From Anoplopoma fimbria (Eukaryota; Chordata; Actinopteri; Perciformes; Anoplopomatidae): a stretch of 64,000 bases of DNA. How positions within the stretch are numbered: position 1 is the first letter of the stretch; the number at the start of each line of letters is the position of its first letter. The stretch lies in assembly GCF_027596085.1 (NCBI RefSeq), contig NC_072466.1, forward strand, positions 22,819,613 to 22,883,612. Reading direction: 5' to 3'. The notes beneath the pieces are model-generated. The model saw nothing but the letters and a program-made list of their open reading frames with translations. It had not been told where the DNA came from and ran no database searches. The position numbers were made by a program, and so were the translations under genes. This document shows positions 1-22,300 of this stretch, in pieces.

Positions 1-261
1 CAGAGACTCTCTAGATAACATGGAACAAGTGTTACTGTTTGAACACTGATTGAACTCCTGTAACATAGTTGGAGTTATGATTTTGAAAAAGTTACAGGTA
101 TTGTCTTCTTTGTTCCACACATAGTTCTTCCGAGTCAAAACCCGGCGCCCGCATTACCCACCATGCAAACTGAGCACCGACACTTCGGTCGGATATTCGC
201 ATGTGTTATGCTAGCTGCCTGGACATCCCCAAATGAAAGCGCCCTAGCAGTTTGCTCTTAC
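1..261 (-). other. SLC35F1 intron 7 (start)
   Basis: Non-coding on both strands as far as can be read. The final SLC35F1 exon is not here. No recognisable repeat. Confidence 0.6.
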
Positions 262-9401
<9,140 letters not shown>

Positions 9402-9464
9402 CCTTTCCTTACCCCCCCAAAAAGACTGAGCGGAGATCAGCGCATTCTGCTCTGGGGTAGGACC

Positions 9465-9566
9465 GGAGGAGGAGGAGGAGGGAGGAGGAGGAGGAGGAGG
9501 AGGAGGAGGAGGAGGAGGAGGAGAGGAGGAGGAGGAGGAGGAGGAGGAGAGGAGGAGGAGGAGGAG
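9465..9566. repeat. (GGA)n tract in the SLC35F1 5' region
   Basis: About 100 bp of GGA/GAGGA repeat upstream of the chosen start codon. On the minus strand it reads as (TCC)n, a polypyrimidine tract typical of TATA-less promoters. In frame from an upstream ATG at 9575 it would give Ser and Pro runs. More likely 5' UTR or promoter than coding. Confidence 0.9.
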
Positions 9567-12500
9567 CAGGCTCACCTCAGACCCTCCTGGTCTCCGTGCT
9601 GCAGTTCAGAGGGAACAACGAGGCTGTCTGCATGGATGAGACTCTGGGGAGCTCACTGTACCACCAGGTGGCGTCCTCTTCATCCAGACACACCCACGGG
9701 ATGGAGACGTGACACGTCAGGATGTGTGTGTGAACATGTGATTTAAAGTTGATACATTGTGTGGTTGGTTTGGTTTGGAAAAGCGTTACAAAAGTCTGAA
9801 TTTGAGATTTACATGAGTCCAGATTCCTCCTCCACTCCCTGTTTACAGCCAGAGTTTATATATAGACCTTGATCTGTCTGCATAGTTGTTGTTTTTTAAT
9901 GTGTACAAACATTTATCAAAAATAATTGAAAACAAAAATAAGTCAAATGTAAAGTTACAGCAAAATATACACATTCTCTCTCTTATAATTCATAAACAAC
10001 CACCCACATGGTATTATGTACAACCCTAGTATCAGGAAAACAACATCTGTTTTATTATATTTGGACTTTATATTTGCCTGAGTTTTATAGTCAAAGCATT
10101 CAACAAAATGTTCCGACAAATAGAAATAGACATAGGCTACTCTTCATACTGTTCTGAACACAACCCCCCCCTCTCTGTCTGTGAATATTGTTTTTATGTT
10201 ACCTGGAGGTACAGTATTTCTTTTGGTTTGTGTATAATTTGTGCAGTCTAAATTCTACCAGATCCCATGAACTTCAAAGGATTTGAATTTATTTTCTCAC
10301 TTTTTTTTCTCTCACTATTTTAATGTGAACAGATTACAAACCTATTTAGAATGAGCATGTAGTATATGGGTTTGGAACACAGCTATACGATCTCAGAAAT
10401 ATCATTTTTTTAAACCTGAGAGGTGAGACACAGCTGCAGCAGAAAAAAACTCATGATGAAATGATATGTGACATTTATCACGTCCATCAGTTTGATGTGC
10501 AGTGTGTGTTCGTCTCGGGGTTGACAGCTCTCACCCAGACAATACTTTATCTGCCAACTACCATTTTTTGTTCAAGTTTGTACACTGAAACTGGAAACAA
10601 AAACACAGAACTGTCCGTCAACAAGCCAAGAGCTATTCTTAAAATGTTATCCATCTCAGTCACGATTGAGACTATGAGATAGTTGTGCACTAATTGAGAG
10701 GTAAATGGAGAGGATTCTGTTTCTGTCCTCTAAATCCCTTCTTTAATTTACCACAAGATAACTTTGATTGTAAGGGGTATTTACTCCATATTACCATCCT
10801 GTCAACTGACTATTATCCCAAGATTCCAAAAGTGGCTGAATAAACTATCCCTACAAAGTAAGAACAGATTAAAATATGATCTTAAGAGTATAAACACAGC
10901 AACTGCTTTTATTTGTTACCATGTCATAAAGTGTTTTAACTTACTTGTATGTTGAACCAACTTTGCCGCATGCCTGTTAAACAACCGTGATGAACATTAC
11001 TTAATGAAAAACACATTTTGATGCTGCAGCGCTTTGTGGTTTATTTAGGGTTGTGTCAAATTTAAAAAGTAAAAAAAAAAAAAATCATTGTATGAAAAAA
11101 GCGTTCAAGTCCTCCTCATCTGGAGCAGATATACGTCAGTGTTCATTGTTTATCAACTAGAAACAAAACTATGGAAACCATTAACTGAAGGAGCCAAGCA
11201 TCATCTAGAACATGACCATGTTTCTAATTTATTTCCTTTGTCCAAATAAACGAAAATAACCACCTCGCGGATGAATGCCAAGTCTTGTTGCAGTTTACAT
11301 TCATGTCTGTCCAAAATCAATCATGACTCACCTTTTTACCTCTGTACCTTGTTTTTTTATATATATATATTCGTTCTCTGGTATCTCTCCCAATGAATTT
11401 GTCTTGTGTTTGGGATGCAGACCTTCAAGCATGTCTCAGTTTTATATTTTCTATTACATTCTTGACATCAAAAACAGTGACGCAATACGCAACAACCAAC
11501 ACACAAAACAAATGAAATCCCCATAATCATTTGCAAGTAAAAGTCTGGAAAACAGTCATCAATTCATCATTTTATCCTATTAGACATTTGTGTTAAATTG
11601 TCACAATAAGAATATCAATTCTTGAATTATGGCCCAAAACATGTGTTTTGTGAGGTCGCAGTGAACTTTAAACCACCAAATTTTAATAACCTTTGGTCCA
11701 TTTGTGGACGTTTTATGCCAAATTTGATGGAAATTTTAATTAGACAGTCACTCAAGGCGTTCCCCTATTATTATGTTCACAAGAATAGGACGGACCTGAC
11801 CTACTAGTTCTAATCATCTCATTCTTGAGCCCAGGTTGTCGCTTGTGGCAAACCTGAAGAAATTCCCTCTATGTGTTCCTGAAATATCAACAAATGGACG
11901 GACGGACAACCCGAGAACATCCGGCCTCCAGCCACGACTGTCCACGAAACGGAGGCATAAAACAAATACAAGTTGAAATTTGCCAGCGTTTTTATTTGGC
12001 AGTTTAAACCAGTGGAACATTTTATTATTTCCAAATGGAACCAATTTTTTCAGATCTTTTTCCCACAGCAAATATTTTGTCACAACACGAAAAGCACAGG
12101 TGAAACAATTCATGTTTTTTTTTTTTTTAGTTACACCCTTGTTTGACAAGTCAAAATGTATTACTCCCCCGGTCAAGGCCCAGGCAGTTAACGTTGATAC
12201 TGGTTTGTTTCTCCTCCAAATTATTTTTTCCAAACTTGAGATTCGTTTCCAACCTGTCCCAACGTCTCACTGCTTGTTTTATCGTTACAAACTTCTTCTC
12301 AGTGATGTCACCATGTTTCCAGATCTCAGATATCGACTCTGTGAGGACAGTTAGTATGAATGATAGAAAACGTTTTTCAAATCTATGATAGTTTAGTGTG
12401 AAAGGTTGTTCAAATAGTAGTTTGACAAAATGATTTAAACTTAAGGTGGATACATCAATTTTATGCTTGAGTTTCATAAATCATCACACATCATCTCATG

Positions 12501-13301
12501 TTCTGCGTCATTATGAGACCCAAACATGGACCTGTGTTGAGTGAGAACTCAGATAAGTAAACTATGTCAGTCAGGATAGTTATTAGGGGGAGTTTTGTCA
12601 GGGACTCCTTTAAAGTGACGTAAAATCGGACTGAAGGCAGACAGTGCATTTCTTTATATCAGAGCTTGGTCTGTCTAACAGGAGCCTTGAAACAAACCTC
12701 TGTATGTGTCTGAAGCATCACTACGCATGAACACATGACTGCAAACTGGAGGCCACGGGGACAACAAACACAGAGCCACATGAATTTATCATATTTACAC
12801 ATTATTAACCACTCTGTCCTTAAGCTCAACTTCCGCCTCTCTGCCTCATGGGTGGTTGGGAGTCGAGACCCAGCTGTATTACCCGCGGGGGCCTCGCGAA
12901 GACGGGCACAAAGCCTCGTTTCTTCTTTTGTCATCCGCCGAGTGAAGGCGAGTCATTTTCTAAGTCTACAGCAGACAACAGCAGCTGGAGACTGAATGGC
13001 AAACAGCGAGCCAAGAGGGTTAGAGAGGAAACAGAACAGGGTTTTGTGGAACACTGAGTCTGTGCAGACAGTCCTCTTATGTCAGTGATGTGCTATTTTC
13101 TCTTGGCTTTGGAGAGCGCGTTCCAGAAGTCCTGGAATGTGAGTTTATCATGAGACAAGAGCTGGGGCCAGGAAGTGAGCTTCCTGGTCTTTGAGCTGGT
13201 CTTTTGAGTCTGTTAAAGATCCAGGAGATGGACAGAGTTTGGGCGTGTGAACCCCCACACCTCTTTTCTCTTTGAGGAGCCTGACACAGGGGCCCGGCAC
13301 G
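9567..13301. other. Intergenic: SLC35F1 promoter side to NUS1 3' end
   Basis: About 3.7 kb between tandem minus-strand genes. It should contain the SLC35F1 promoter and the NUS1 3' UTR; the NUS1 polyadenylation site could not be fixed. It holds copy 1 of an inverted duplication (11367-11553). No convincing coding exon. Confidence 0.65.
11367..11553 (+). repeat. Inverted duplication, copy 1
   Basis: About 187 bp that reappears as its reverse complement at 17879-18066 with only a handful of mismatches (estimated over 90% identity by eye). Runs from atattcgttc to ctggaaaac. Not coding in any gene; class unknown. Confidence 0.92.
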
Positions 13302-13392
13302 TCACTGGCCCAGCCGTTGCTGAAAAGAACCAAACCGCTGCAGGACACCGAACAGGTCCTCATAGGAGACATTTCTGTGGGAGGGCAGGGAG
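13302..13392 (-). CDS. nus1: NUS1 exon 5 (last coding exon)
   Basis: Encodes [20 protein letters not shown], then GSFQQRLGQ and TGA at 13304-13302. Carries the C-terminal RxG motif. Acceptor cctcag. Confidence 0.93.
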
Positions 13393-16300
13393 CTGAGGAC
13401 ACAGAGCAGGAAACACATGTCAAACATAGGAAATGTCAAACAGTACAACATTAAACACATCAGGAGAGGAAAAAAACACACACCCGTACTGAGAGCTAAA
13501 CAGTGCCACCTAGTGTTCATGTTGAAGGTAGTGTTTTTGCTTTCTTTTGGTGATTTTAAACTTTAAACTTGTTATGAAACAGTCTTGATACCAGCGGGTT
13601 TGATTTCATGCGTTATCAAATGAAATCGTGCAGGTTCACCAGAAACTCTGTCAGCATACAGCCCACCACGGACAGACTGCTGCGGGACTAATAAAGGATT
13701 ATTTTATCTTATCTTATCTTATCTTAGTTTATTTTAGATTGGGTTTTGCTACGGCCGGGAGCAGAGTCTCCTCCTCCGGCAAAGAGCTAAGCTTTGCATG
13801 GCTGCTACGTCAATCCCTGGTGGGGGCCAACACTGACACCACGCTGCTGGCCGCATTGCTTGGCCAACTGGAGGGAAGTGAGGCACGGGAGAACCAGAAC
13901 CAGGACTGAGCAGAGCAGACTGTCAGACCCCTGCTGCAGTCAAGTGAGACGTCTTCTAAAAGGGACTCCGGTGTTTGGAAACAATACCGCTTTCGTCAAC
14001 AGGGACAGCAAAAATCGACACAAAATGCCAAAGATTCCTTGTAGTAACTTTAATATGAGAAAATATATATAATAACCTGAATCTTCTGCTTTTTTTTATG
14101 CAAAAATCAGGCCTAATTTATAATACCTGGTGTCTCCGTCATAAATATATTTAAGTGATACATCGAAACTCAGACAGCAGCTTACATGAATTCAGTGAGT
14201 CTGATGTGCCAGGGGAGGAAGCCCAGCGTGCTGTCCACCGGACCAAACTTCACCACCAGCTCAGGGTCCGGCACGTTCTTGGATTCTGAAAAAAAAAGAA
14301 GAAGCAAAGCACATCAGCACGACTGATGTGTCCATATGACCTCTTTTAACACTTTGAATGGAAACACAGCAAAAAAAACTTAAAAAATGTAAAACCTGCA
14401 TTTAAATAGAGCCAATCATGAAACGGTGATGAGCGTTAAGTGCAGTGGGATCTACTAAGTAATGTGTGCGCAGAAGTCCTGGGCCTGCATTTGCATATAT
14501 TTGTGAAGCCGGATCATCATTAGTGGAATTCTTCAATTATTACATAATCTCCTGATCGCAATAATTTGCTTAATCGCTGGACTCCAAAAGCAAGGGAATT
14601 TAAAGCCAAAGTTACAAATGTGACAACAGATAAAAAGTGTATTAGGTGTGTTTCCATCAGCTGGGTATATTTAGTGTCTACCTGAGCACAAGGTTCCAAT
14701 TTGAGCAAAAAACATGGCAAATAAAAAGCAGAGCTTGGCTGTCTAGATCTCGCTGCTGCTGTCCTTCTGTTTCTGCTCATCTCAGCATGCATTTTGTTGC
14801 TTTCCGAAGCACGACGGCGACACAGAGGAGCTGAAAACAGGTCTCTTTTATTGTCTCCCCTACAGATGCAGCGGTGTGTTTGACAGCTCTGGGGGAAGTT
14901 ATGCTGAAGTCATCGCTTTCATCCAGCTTTTTTCATGAGATAATTCACCAAAAAACAATTGCGTGGAAAAAAGGGCTGCAGACGAATTGTCAAAAAAAAA
15001 AAAAAAAGACGTCCTATGTCTTCTGAACCAGATTTCCTTGACCTCGATGGCAGACGTCATGAGGTTGAGGAAGGATGAGGGTAATTCATTAGGACTTAGG
15101 ATTGTACTTGCATGGCGGCTACGTAATTATGATGCAACGGCGGATGCTATTGAGGTGGGTTTGGCCCCAAGGAATGATGGGCCGGCATTATCTCCAGTCT
15201 TTCGGTAAAGGATGGTCCATACAAATCCCCCCCTGTGCACCCGGTCTGGAGGCTGAATTAAGAGGGTTAACACTGGCGTTGTGTTTCCCTGTAAATTTAC
15301 TTTTGAGAATTTAAAAAGCCTCCTTCAACATCAAAGTAAATGTTTTGAAATAAAACTGTGCAGCAGAGCGTGAGGTGAAGCATCGTTTCAGCAAACTATC
15401 CGTGGATTAATTGACACTCTTTTTTGCAAATGATTGCATCATTTCGATGAGCAGCCATTGAAAATGAACATGGATTCAGGTCTAGTTGCAAAGCGGAACA
15501 AAGCAGCACCGCTTGAATCCTAATCACTGCTCGACTCACTCAGTGAACAATGAAAACTACACACCAGTTTAAGGCAACAATACTTTAATTATTCTCATTT
15601 AATGAATGTTTGTGGGAGAAACTGTGTCACTTGTTTTGCCTCCAACACATAATCCATAAATATTTGGACATTGACACAATTTTCATAGTTTTGGCTCTGT
15701 ACACAACCACAATGGATTTGAAATGAAACAATCAAGATGTGCTTTGAGTGCAATTGTCCAAAGTAATTGGACAATTGGCTGATCAGCTGTTCCATGGCCA
15801 GGTGTGTGTTATTCCCTCATTATTTAATTGACAAGGAGCAGATAAAAGGTCTAGAGTTCATTTCAAGTGTGGGATTTGCATTTGGAATCTGTTGCTGTCA
15901 ATTCTCTGAAGAATCAGAACAAACCCATCAGAGAGATAGCAAAAACATTAGGTGTGGCCAAATCCACTGTTTGGTACATTCTTAAAAAGAAAGAAAGCAC
16001 TGGTGAGCTCAGCAACACCAAAAGACCCAGAAGACCAAGGAAAGCAATTGTGGTTGATGACCGAAGAATTCTTTATCAGATGAAGAAAAACCCCTTCACA
16101 ACAGTGGGCCAGATCAAGAACACTCTCCAGGAGGTAGGCGTATCTGTGTCAAAGTCAACAATCAAGAGAAGCCTTCACCAGAGTAAATACAGAGGGTTCA
16201 CCACAAGATGTAAACCATTGGTGAGCCTCAAAAACAGGAAGACCAGATTAGAGTTTGCCAAAAAACATCTAAAAAAGCCTGTACAGTTCTGGAACAACAT

Positions 16301-19300
16301 CCTATGGACAGATGAGACAAAGATCAACTTGTACCAGAATGATGGAAAGAGAAGAGTATGGAGAAGGGAAGGAACTGCTCATGATCCAAAGCATAGCACC
16401 TCATCAGTGAAGCATGGTGGTGGTAGTGTTATGGCGTGGGCATGTATGGCTGCCAATGGAACTGTTCCCTCGGATTTATTGATGATGTGACTGCTGACAA
16501 AAGCAGCAGGATGAATTCTGAAGTGTTTCGGGCGATATTATCTGCTCATATTCAGCCAAATGCTTCAAAACTCATTGGACGGCGCTTTACAGTGCAGATG
16601 GACAATGACCCCAAGCATACTGCAAACGCAACCAAAGAGTTTATCAAGGCAAAGAAGTGGAATGTTCTGCAATGCCCAAGTCAATCACCTGACCTGAATC
16701 CAATTGAGCATGCATTTCACTTGCTGAAGACAAAGCTGAAGGGAAACAAGGAACAAGCAGGAACTGAAGACAGTGTCAGTAGAGGCCTGGCAGAGCATCA
16801 CCAGGGATGAAACCCAGCGTCTGGTGATGTCTACGGGTTCCAGACTTCAGGCTGTCATTGACTGCAAAGGATTTGCAACCAAATATTAAAAGTGACAATT
16901 TGATTTATGATTATGTTACTTTGTCCAATTACTTTTGGTCCCTTCAAAAGGGGAGATCATGTATATCATTTGTTGTAATTGCTACAGTGTTCACCTGATT
17001 CGGATGTAAATACCCTCAAATTAAAGCTGAACGGCTGCACTCAAAGCACATCTTGATTGTGTCATTTCAAATCCATTGTGGTTGTGTACAGAGCCAAAAT
17101 GATGAAAATTGTGTCAATGTCTGTATGTTGTTTCTTCTTATGACCCTTGCATTTTTGAGTAATCCAGAAATGTGAATGAAGCAAGTTATTGCATCATAAA
17201 TAGATGCAAACACACAACATAAACAACAATCCTTATTCAGATCTCCTTGAGCTCTATTTGGAAAATAATTGTGACCATGATACATACAGAGCAGGACATC
17301 TCACAGTGTAAAAAATGTACTTGTGAGTGCTCTCTGGTGGACGATGATATGATGACACCTTGATGATTTATGACCACTGAATGAAAGCACATTAGTAATC
17401 ACTGTCAAAAAAATAAAACAATAGAACAACAGACACCGATTACAAAGTTCTTAATATAAACTAAATACAAAAAATAAAGAAACCTAAATGAACTCTGACA
17501 TAATCTTGTTAATTTTAAGATCTTGTAGTGAGTTAATAATGTGTAAAAATATGTGAGCAATAATGATGGTAGTTTCTTTTTTTCCATTTTAAATAAGTGC
17601 ACTGCAGAGTGCAGATTTACTTCAGCAAACTGGCACAATGCAGAAAATAACCGTGTTAAATTAATGTTTAATTATTTAAGTGCATCCTTCCTTTCTAAAT
17701 ATTGCAACTACATTGTGTGTTGGGCTCTGACCGCTGCAAAAACGCAGGTGACCTACAATCAATACTGTGCCTGAATGCACCCTGTGTAGACAGATACGGA
17801 GCCATGAAGCTGCTGCTGCTGCTCTGCTAACGTGCTGTGGAGCTGCAGTGCAGCACGCCTTGTGTTCTCCGCTGAGGTGTTTTCCAGACTTTTACTTGCA
17901 AATGATTATGGGGATTTAATTTGTTTTGTGTGTTGGTTGCTGCGTATTGCGTCACTGTTTTTGATGTCAAGAATGTAATAGAAAATATAAAGCTGAGACA
18001 TGCCTGAACGTCTGCATCCCAAACACAAGACAAATTCATTGGGAGAGATACCAGACGAACGAATATCGAAAGAAAAGGTGCATGTTATGTAAAAAAAGGT
18101 GTGAGGAACTTTTACACACACAAACTTGTACCTCTTAGCAGTACGTCCAGCATGGAGACGCTGATGTCTTTGGAGCTCCTCTCTTTGTTCTCCACAGAGC
18201 GACAGAGCTGCTGCGCTGCCTGGACAATGCTCTGCTTCCCGTCCTCTGGAGACAACACCTTCACTGTGGGCCTGCAGGAAACCACTGAGAGAGAGAGACA
18301 GAGATAGACACACACACAGACACAGACACACACACACAACAAACATGATTAACTTCCACTGCTCCATGATTAAAAATCTGAGCATAATGTACCTTCACAT
18401 CACTGACCCTGGAGCACTAATTCCTTTAACACAATTCGGAAACAAGAAGGCTTTTACTTTTACTTTAAATTTGGGGAACTCTGCACAAAAATAAGGCGTA
18501 TTTATCTTTAAAGGAAGATGAAAAAGCTAGAAAACAAGGAAATCCCCAATTTCAATACTTTTGGTTAAAAAATGACGTGCATATTAGAGGACTTTTTTGT
18601 CTTTAAAACTTGATATGCAAATAAACATTCTATAAAATACGTTATAGGGTAGAGACTGACTTACATCTCCTGAAGTTAACATGTGGTGCCCACAATCGGT
18701 TGAGCAACAGCAGACTTCTGAGTAAGTTGTGTTGAAAGGAAGCCGGGGTGGGGGTGAGTCTATCTGTGTCCCCATGCCAAATGAATTCTAATACAAGTAA
18801 AACTGGAGCTACAGTCTATAGGAGGTACACAAATATTACAAGAACCTACACGCTGCCTGCATGGTGAGAAAAACCTGCTCCACAGCTTCCTCAGTACAAA
18901 CATCACCATCCCGGAAACTACTCTCCTTTAATGGGTTCATTGGGAGGAGACTGACACCATATGATTGAGTCATAAAATACCATCAAGGAAAGTCAACGGG
19001 ACAGAATGGCAGGTACCTTGTCAGACAGACAAACTAATGTCCCAAGTCTAGTGTGGTGCAGAATTCAATATGTTATAGCTGCATTCTTGAATTTGACCTC
19101 CACAATACAACTCTGATATTGCTTTGGAGTACTTCATTGTACTGATCTAGTATGAGATCGAAACCTGTGGATGCTGCTTTTTGTTGGCTAGCCGGCGGTG
19201 TCAATTTCTGTCTTTTGTATCCTGAATGAATATCCTAGAAAACAAGACAAGGGCTCGTGAAATTTAAGGCGCCTTCCTGCAATGTTCTCGAGGGTTTAGG

Positions 19301-22300
19301 GCTGTTCCACTGTCAAACCAAGGGCTCGAGAGCTCTCTTACAGAGATTTTTTGTTCTTTATGAACACTTTCCGTAAGTTCGCATTTCTGCAGACTTTGTC
19401 TGAGGGAATTACCCGCAATTCATAGGATTGCAAAGTTAAACACATGCTTGCCAGGTGCAAAAAAAAGAAGAATATATTTTAAAAAGGAAAACAAAGCGGA
19501 CGGCACAAAACCTGGCTTATAAATTTCCACATAAACAATAACAGTAGGATTCAAGATGGTTTTTAAAAAAAACCACATGAAATCAGAGGAATGCAAGCAT
19601 ATGCTATAATCATAGACTGTATAGATGAAGTGAACGTAGTCACCGTGACGTGACGCATTGCTTTGTGCACTGCCGCTTTGAGGCCTCGACAGTGTTTTGG
19701 CCCTCGCCATCTTGGCTTTTTGCAACCAGTGAACAGAAGTCACCATATTAGGACTACGATCGAGTGATGAAGAGACACCCTATACAGCTCTTGTAGAGGT
19801 AGCGACCTGTCAATCACAAGGTAGCCCCACTACATAATGTCAACCAGTTTATTCAAGCTTGCACTTTGCACTGTAAATGTTGTGGAAACGCTCTATATTT
19901 ATCTGTGTGGAATGAAAATGACCCGGTGCCAGCTAGTGCAACAGTACATATCCCTTCAGCTTTAGCGTATCAAAATTCAGCTTTTCAAAAGGAATGAGGT
20001 GATGAAAGCTTGTGTAACAGAAGTGGAGTGGGATTCAGCTCTACTGTAAAAACAGCCACTCCGCCAACCAACAAACAAGATGGCCATATCCTTATATATG
20101 ATGTTTAAGTGAGTACAGTTAGCCAACCAATCATGAGGGACACATTAAGTGAAGCTACAAATGCTCTGCCTTGATTGCAAAGATACATTTCATGCTGTTC
20201 TGAGCAACATGTTGGAGTAAATCCCTTACTTGCCAAGACGTCAAACAAAGCGATTATCACAGTCATCATGGTGACATCCTGTTTCACATCACTAAGATCT
20301 ATATAGTGTGAAAAGGTGATATAATGCAGCCACATTAAAGGATAACAAGGTTAGGGCCTAAATCTTGGCATTTGTATTTGTATATTAACTGCGCTTGTGT
20401 CTCAAGTAATCTTAAAATGGCAGCAATCAAATGTTTACATTTGGTTCTCATTTCATGTGCAGAAATCTACACTCATCTACATGGTGCATTGACAACTAGT
20501 TGGGTGACTGAAGTAGAAACAATCTAAACTGTGACCTACTGTGAGTGAGGCAATACATGACTTATGTCCAGATTTACACAACCATCTTGGTGTGAGCTAC
20601 GGAGACACTAGATTATTTGACAAGCATGCAAGATTTAAAAGAACAAACTGATTGAGAACTATTTAAATACGGATTGTACTTGCCCTGGTACAAAATGACA
20701 CCGCCAACTCGATGTAAATCAAATAACTAATATTGTGTTAGTAATCCAGTGCACTAAAGTAATCTGTTTCTTATGCTGTGTGCTGTCAGCCATGACTTTT
20801 TCAGAAGGGGGTTGAACCCTATTAATTTTCTGCTGGTTTATTATTATTGTTCTTATTATTATTATTTGTTGTCTTATGGCTTCTTTCAATCTGTTTCATA
20901 TTGATTAGCGCATGTGGGCACGGAGAGAGCCCAGATTTCTCCTTTCCATGACATTTAACAAATCAGTTTACTAGAGGAACCTCATTTTACCGAAGTTCAT
21001 TGAAACGCAGTGACTGCAACATCAGAGCTTTACCTTGGTGCTGCTGTTTGTCACTGCCGTTGCTAAGGAACTCCACATTGTATTTGGATCCGTCCGCACC
21101 CAGCAGGTCCTGCTGCTGCCTTACTATCTCCTCCAGCAGGCGGGAGTTGTTCTTGCGATAAATACCTGAGTGAAGAGACGATGAGGATAAGTAAGGATCA
21201 TTCAATCCGGGCTAAAATAAGAGAGACATTTTTCATGCATCAGTTAGAAAAGAGGAGACAGAAACAGGGCAATGTTACAGAGGAGTCTTTGACTCACTTT
21301 GTGAGCTAAACTGGGATCATGTTCTGACAAAATGGCCTTACATCTACTATAAAGCTCTAGAAGAGGCTGGAATAAGTCACACAGTGTGCCGTATATAACC
21401 TCGAGAATAAGCCTCCTTTGGACGGGATGTTGTAAATACAAAGACTTGACACAGTGCGTCTGGTCCTTGCTCATAAACGCATGTTACAATGCTACTTTGA
21501 TGTTCATCAAATAAACTAAACCCAGGAAAAAAGATTTAGACCCAAATACTATAGTCTCACTTTTGTCTCCTCAGAGACCTTGAAATGAGCATAGTTTCTG
21601 CAGCTCAACTTTTTTTTTTTTTTTTTTACAACTGAGGCACATAAAGTGGAACAAACCAATATAACTTCTACAGTCACATGACATTACAGAAATAAGGAGG
21701 GGAGGATCATTTCTTTTCGACTTGTATAAATTATGGCCGGATGAGTAATGGAACATTATGAAGCCAAACAAACCGTATCAAACAAACTAATCAAACACAA
21801 AGGGGGTGCTTGTAAATGATAAGATAAGGAAACAACAACTTTGGAGTTTAGACTAAAGTGGAGTCTGTTCAGTGACAGCAAACCTGAGCCTCCGGATTAC
21901 ACTGCAGATATGCACACGATGGCATATTTAGACAGCTTCAGAGGGCTGACTGAGAAACACTAATGACTGTAATGTAATGTGTAATGTAATGAAAAGTAGG
22001 ACAAGAGAACAGTCAGTCAGCAGTCAGTCAGCAGTCAGTCAGCAGTCAGTCCCCAATAGCTGCTGCTGCTTGACACACATGACTCTTAAACATGGTGAGT
22101 TGGCAGCTGGTCCGTTTGCTATGCTGTCAGGACGGTAACAAACAGACAGCAGAGAGACAGAGAGACGGGTAGTTTACCGTGACTGTCATAGACGCTGACA
22201 TAAGAGATGCCGACAGCCATGCACCACACCACCAGGTTGGCCATGTCCGTGTAGCTGGGCTCTTCTTCCGTCACCAGGAGGCCGATGTGGACCGGCAGCT

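Larger units (their letters stand above)
13393..14185 (-). other. NUS1 intron 4
   Basis: About 0.8 kb holding the LINE-type 3' end (13668-13727) and repeat family C copy 1 (13745-13925). Confidence 0.75.
14286..18131 (-). other. NUS1 intron 3
   Basis: About 3.8 kb, largely the Tc1-type element (15645-17121) plus copy 2 of the inverted duplication (17879-18066). The rest is ordinary AT-rich sequence. Confidence 0.75.

Noticed and set aside
1..261. Last exon of SLC35F1
   Set aside because: Searched on the minus strand for the expected FSGLYLLSF-type continuation; not found, so it is placed outside the window.
22011..22050. CRISPR-like direct repeats
   Set aside because: An 11-bp minisatellite without spacers, in a vertebrate intron.
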